Assembly (NCBI GenBank): GCA_035539855.1
Contig: DATLHO010000330.1
Location: forward strand, 1 to 43,255
Length of the DNA: 43,255 nucleotides
Reading direction: 5' to 3'
Origin: DATLHO01 sp035539855
Lineage (GTDB): Bacteria > Bacteroidota > Ignavibacteria > OLB7
Numbering within the stretch: the first letter of the stretch is position 1; the number at the start of each line of letters is the position of its first letter. Shown one piece after another: positions 41,613 to 43,255 of the stretch. The notes below the pieces were generated by a model, which saw nothing but the letters and a program-made list of their open reading frames with translations, was not told where the DNA came from and did no database searches. A program made the position numbers and the translations under genes.

Positions 41613-42887
41613 CTAGCGCACGAGGCGCGTGAGGATCTCGGCAAAGCGCCAGACGTCCGCGAACGTGTTGTACATCGGCACCGGCGCGACGCGCACGACG
41701 TCGGGCGGACGGAAATCGGCGACCACCCCCTCGTAGGCGAGCGCCTCGTTGAAGCGCCGGGCGTCGCGATCGAGACGGATCGAGAGCTGGCAGCCGCGCT
41801 CGAGCGGATTCGACGGCGTGATGACCGACAGATGATCGCCCGGAATCTGCCGGATGAGAAAGTCGAGGTACGCGGTGAGCAGCTCCGACTTCGCGCGCAG
41901 CGCCGGCATGCCGGCGCGCGTGAACAACGCCAGCGCGGCGCGGTGCGCGGCCATCGGCAGGATCTGCGCGTTCGAGAGCTGCCAGCCCGCGGCGCCGCGC
42001 TGCGGGACGAAGTCCGGACGCATCTCGAAGCGCGTCTGCGGCTCGGTTCCCCACCAGCCGGCGAAGCGAGGCAGCTCCGGATCGAACGCGTGACGCTCGT
42101 GCACGAAACACCCGCCGACGCCGCCGGGACCGGAGTTGAGATACTTGTAGGTGCACCAGACGGCGAAGTCGACGTTCCAGTCGTGAAGCTGCATGACGAG
42201 GTTGCCCGCGGCGTGCGCCAGATCGAATCCGACGGCGCAGCCCTGAGCGTGCGCGGCCGCGGTGATCCTCTCCATCTCGAAGACCTGCCCGCTGTAGTAG
42301 TTGACGCCGCCGAGCAGCACCAGCGCGATCTCGTGACCACGCTGCGCCAGCAGGTTCTCGATCTCCTCGGTGCGCACCGTCGACTCTCCCGCGATCGGCC
42401 GCAGCGGGATGATCGCGTCGTGAGGATCGAAGCCGTGAAAGCGCGCCTGGCTCCAGACCGCGTACTGGTCCGACGGGAACGCGTTCTCTTCAATGAGAAT
42501 CCGGAAGCGCGACTTCGTCGGACGATAGAACGAGACCATCATCAGGTGCAGGTTCGTCGTCAGCGTGTTCATGACGACGACCTCACCCGGACGGGCGCCG
42601 ACGATCGCGGCCGCCGGCTCACGGAACATCTCGTGGTATCCGTACCACGGATTCGCCGCCTCGAAGTGTCCCTCGACCCCAAGCTCCGCCCAGTCCTTGA
42701 GCTCCTGCTCGATCGCCCCCCGCGTGGAGCGCGGCTGCAGACCCAGCGAGTTGCCGGTGAAGTAGATCGCGTCGCCTCCCTTGATCGTGCGCGGGATGTG
42801 GTACTCGTCGCGGAAGTCGCGAAGAGGATCGCGCTCGTCGAGGTCACGGGCGAAGTCGAGCGAGGTGTCGAAGGCGATGTCCGTCAT
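41613..42887 (-). CDS. kynU: Kynureninase
   Basis: Kynureninase cleaves kynurenine or 3-hydroxykynurenine to (3-hydroxy)anthranilate and alanine using PLP. The 424-residue protein has the family N-terminus (YFTGNSLGLQPRSTRGAIEQ), VVMNTLTTNLHLMMVSFYRP and the PLP site: aspartate D222 and H225 in FDLAHAAGNL, and K248 in the WCTYKYLNSGPGG loop. Length is normal. It is the first gene of the kynU-csaA-kmo-pcm series on this strand. The sequence upstream is unusual (repeats at 42926-42970). Confidence 0.95.
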   Translation of the reverse strand: MTDIAFDTSLDFARDLDERDPLRDFRDEYHIPRTIKGGDAIYFTGNSLGLQPRSTRGAIEQELKDWAELGVEGHFEAANPWYGYHEMFREPAAAIVGARPGEVVVMNTLTTNLHLMMVSFYRPTKSRFRILIEENAFPSDQYAVWSQARFHGFDPHDAIIPLRPIAGESTVRTEEIENLLAQRGHEIALVLLGGVNYYSGQVFEMERITAAAHAQGCAVGFDLAHAAGNLVMQLHDWNVDFAVWCTYKYLNSGPGGVGGCFVHERHAFDPELPRFAGWWGTEPQTRFEMRPDFVPQRGAAGWQLSNAQILPMAAHRAALALFTRAGMPALRAKSELLTAYLDFLIRQIPGDHLSVITPSNPLERGCQLSIRLDRDARRFNEALAYEGVVADFRPPDVVRVAPVPMYNTFADVWRFAEILTRLVR

Positions 42888-42925
42888 GTCCTGGAGTCGG
42901 TGTCTGGTGTCGAGAGAAGGGGGAA

Positions 42926-42970
42926 GTTATTGGTTCTTGGGCGCGTTTGGTTATTGGTTATTGGTTTTTT
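42926..42970. repeat. TTATTGG repeats in a G/T-rich leader upstream of kynU
   Basis: Three copies of GTTATTGGTT or a close form occur at 42926-42935 and 42949-42970, the last two in tandem with a 7-base period and ending in a T6 run. The surrounding 42888-43086 is strongly G/T-skewed on the plus strand, unlike the rest of the window. It is the upstream region of kynU and the 3' side of the preceding gene. It could be a regulator site, a terminator relic or unconstrained spacer. I saw no gene in this 199-base gap. Confidence 0.45.
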
Positions 42971-43086
42971 GGGGGTTGGATGTTGGGCTCGGTGTATGGG
43001 CGTGGGCTTGGGTGGTGGCGGGGTGGTTCGGAGCTGTGCTGGTCCGGGTGACTATGCCGGATCGGGAGGCTGGCTCGGGGTGGCGT

Positions 43087-43255
43087 CTACGCCGGGTCGA
43101 GGTGCATCAGCAGGGGGCGTGACGGGGCGGCGTCGAGGAGGAAGGCGGGAAGCTGCAGGTTGAGCAGGTACGAGCCGTCGGCGAGGTCGTCGGGGACGAA
43201 GGCCATCTCGGTGATCGTGCGGCGCGCGCCGTCGGCGTCTGCAAGCGTGCGCTCG
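43087..43255 (-). CDS. C-terminal end of an unidentified protein (cut by window edge)
   Basis: An open frame enters from the right edge on the minus strand and ends at a TAG at 43087-43089, giving about 55 residues. It includes ITEMAFVPDDLADGSYLLNL and DAAPSRPLLMHLDPA. The codon pattern is like that of neighbouring genes, so I regard it as real. I do not recognise the family. Its position next to kynU makes a kynurenine-pathway enzyme such as a formamidase conceivable, but the sequence alone does not show it. Confidence 0.5.
   Translation of the reverse strand, partial: ERTLADADGARRTITEMAFVPDDLADGSYLLNLQLPAFLLDAAPSRPLLMHLDPA

Overview
The window is about 65% GC, densely coded, and looks like a Gram-negative chromosome from the Fibrobacteres-Chlorobi-Bacteroidetes (FCB) group. 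The best pointers are a very large secreted protein with an apparent type IX secretion (T9SS) C-terminal sorting domain, a CarboxypepD_reg-type TonB-dependent receptor, a Bacteroidetes-style serine palmitoyltransferase, an ExbB/ExbD/TonB/PBP/TPR gene block, a Kdo activation enzyme (KdsB, so LPS is made) and kynurenine-pathway enzymes. Many starts lack a Shine-Dalgarno sequence, which also fits FCB bacteria. A high-GC Ignavibacteria, Kapabacteria or Rhodothermia-like lineage is my inference; no rRNA or other marker here settles it. I saw no tRNA, rRNA, CRISPR array, insertion sequence or phage gene.

Layout. 1-2351 (minus): a MacB/FtsX-type ABC permease cut by the left edge and its HlyD/MacA-type adaptor. 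2352-2714: leader region with an orphan intrinsic terminator. 2715-10070 (plus): gatC, kdsB, a serine palmitoyltransferase fused to a GNAT-type acyltransferase, a homocysteine methyltransferase/MTHFR fusion protein whose methyltransferase half has lost its zinc ligands, and hpnE. 10077-12851 (minus): three tandem paralogous outer-membrane beta-barrel genes. 13144-23074 (minus): the giant IgGFc-binding/ASH/T9SS protein, a PD40 protein with two OmpA-like domains, a DUF1573 protein and a TPR protein. 23233-28794 (minus): a phosphate-binding-like lipoprotein, a small membrane protein, two TonB, three ExbD and one ExbB. 28876-32412 (minus): STAS protein, metallopeptidase, dtd, prmC, FkbM methyltransferase. 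32409-38341 (minus): M1 peptidase, saccharopine dehydrogenase-like enzyme and TonB-dependent receptor. 38504-42887 (minus): an extended Pcm, kynurenine 3-monooxygenase, CsaA and kynureninase. An unidentified gene end lies at the right edge.

Functionally the window is mostly about the cell envelope. KdsB, the sphingolipid fusion enzyme and HpnE concern outer-membrane or hydrophobic lipids. The barrel proteins, OmpA protein and T9SS protein populate the outer membrane and cell surface, and the TonB block energises receptors such as the one at 36056-38341. The kynurenine genes probably serve tryptophan breakdown or de novo NAD synthesis. Intrinsic-terminator-like hairpins close many of the minus-strand envelope genes, so several look like short or single-gene transcription units.

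The strongest candidates for something new are the serine palmitoyltransferase-acyltransferase fusion, with its elaborate leader, as a possible one-chain enzyme for the first and N-acylation steps of ceramide synthesis, and the MTHFR fused to a homocysteine methyltransferase domain that has lost all three zinc-binding cysteines.
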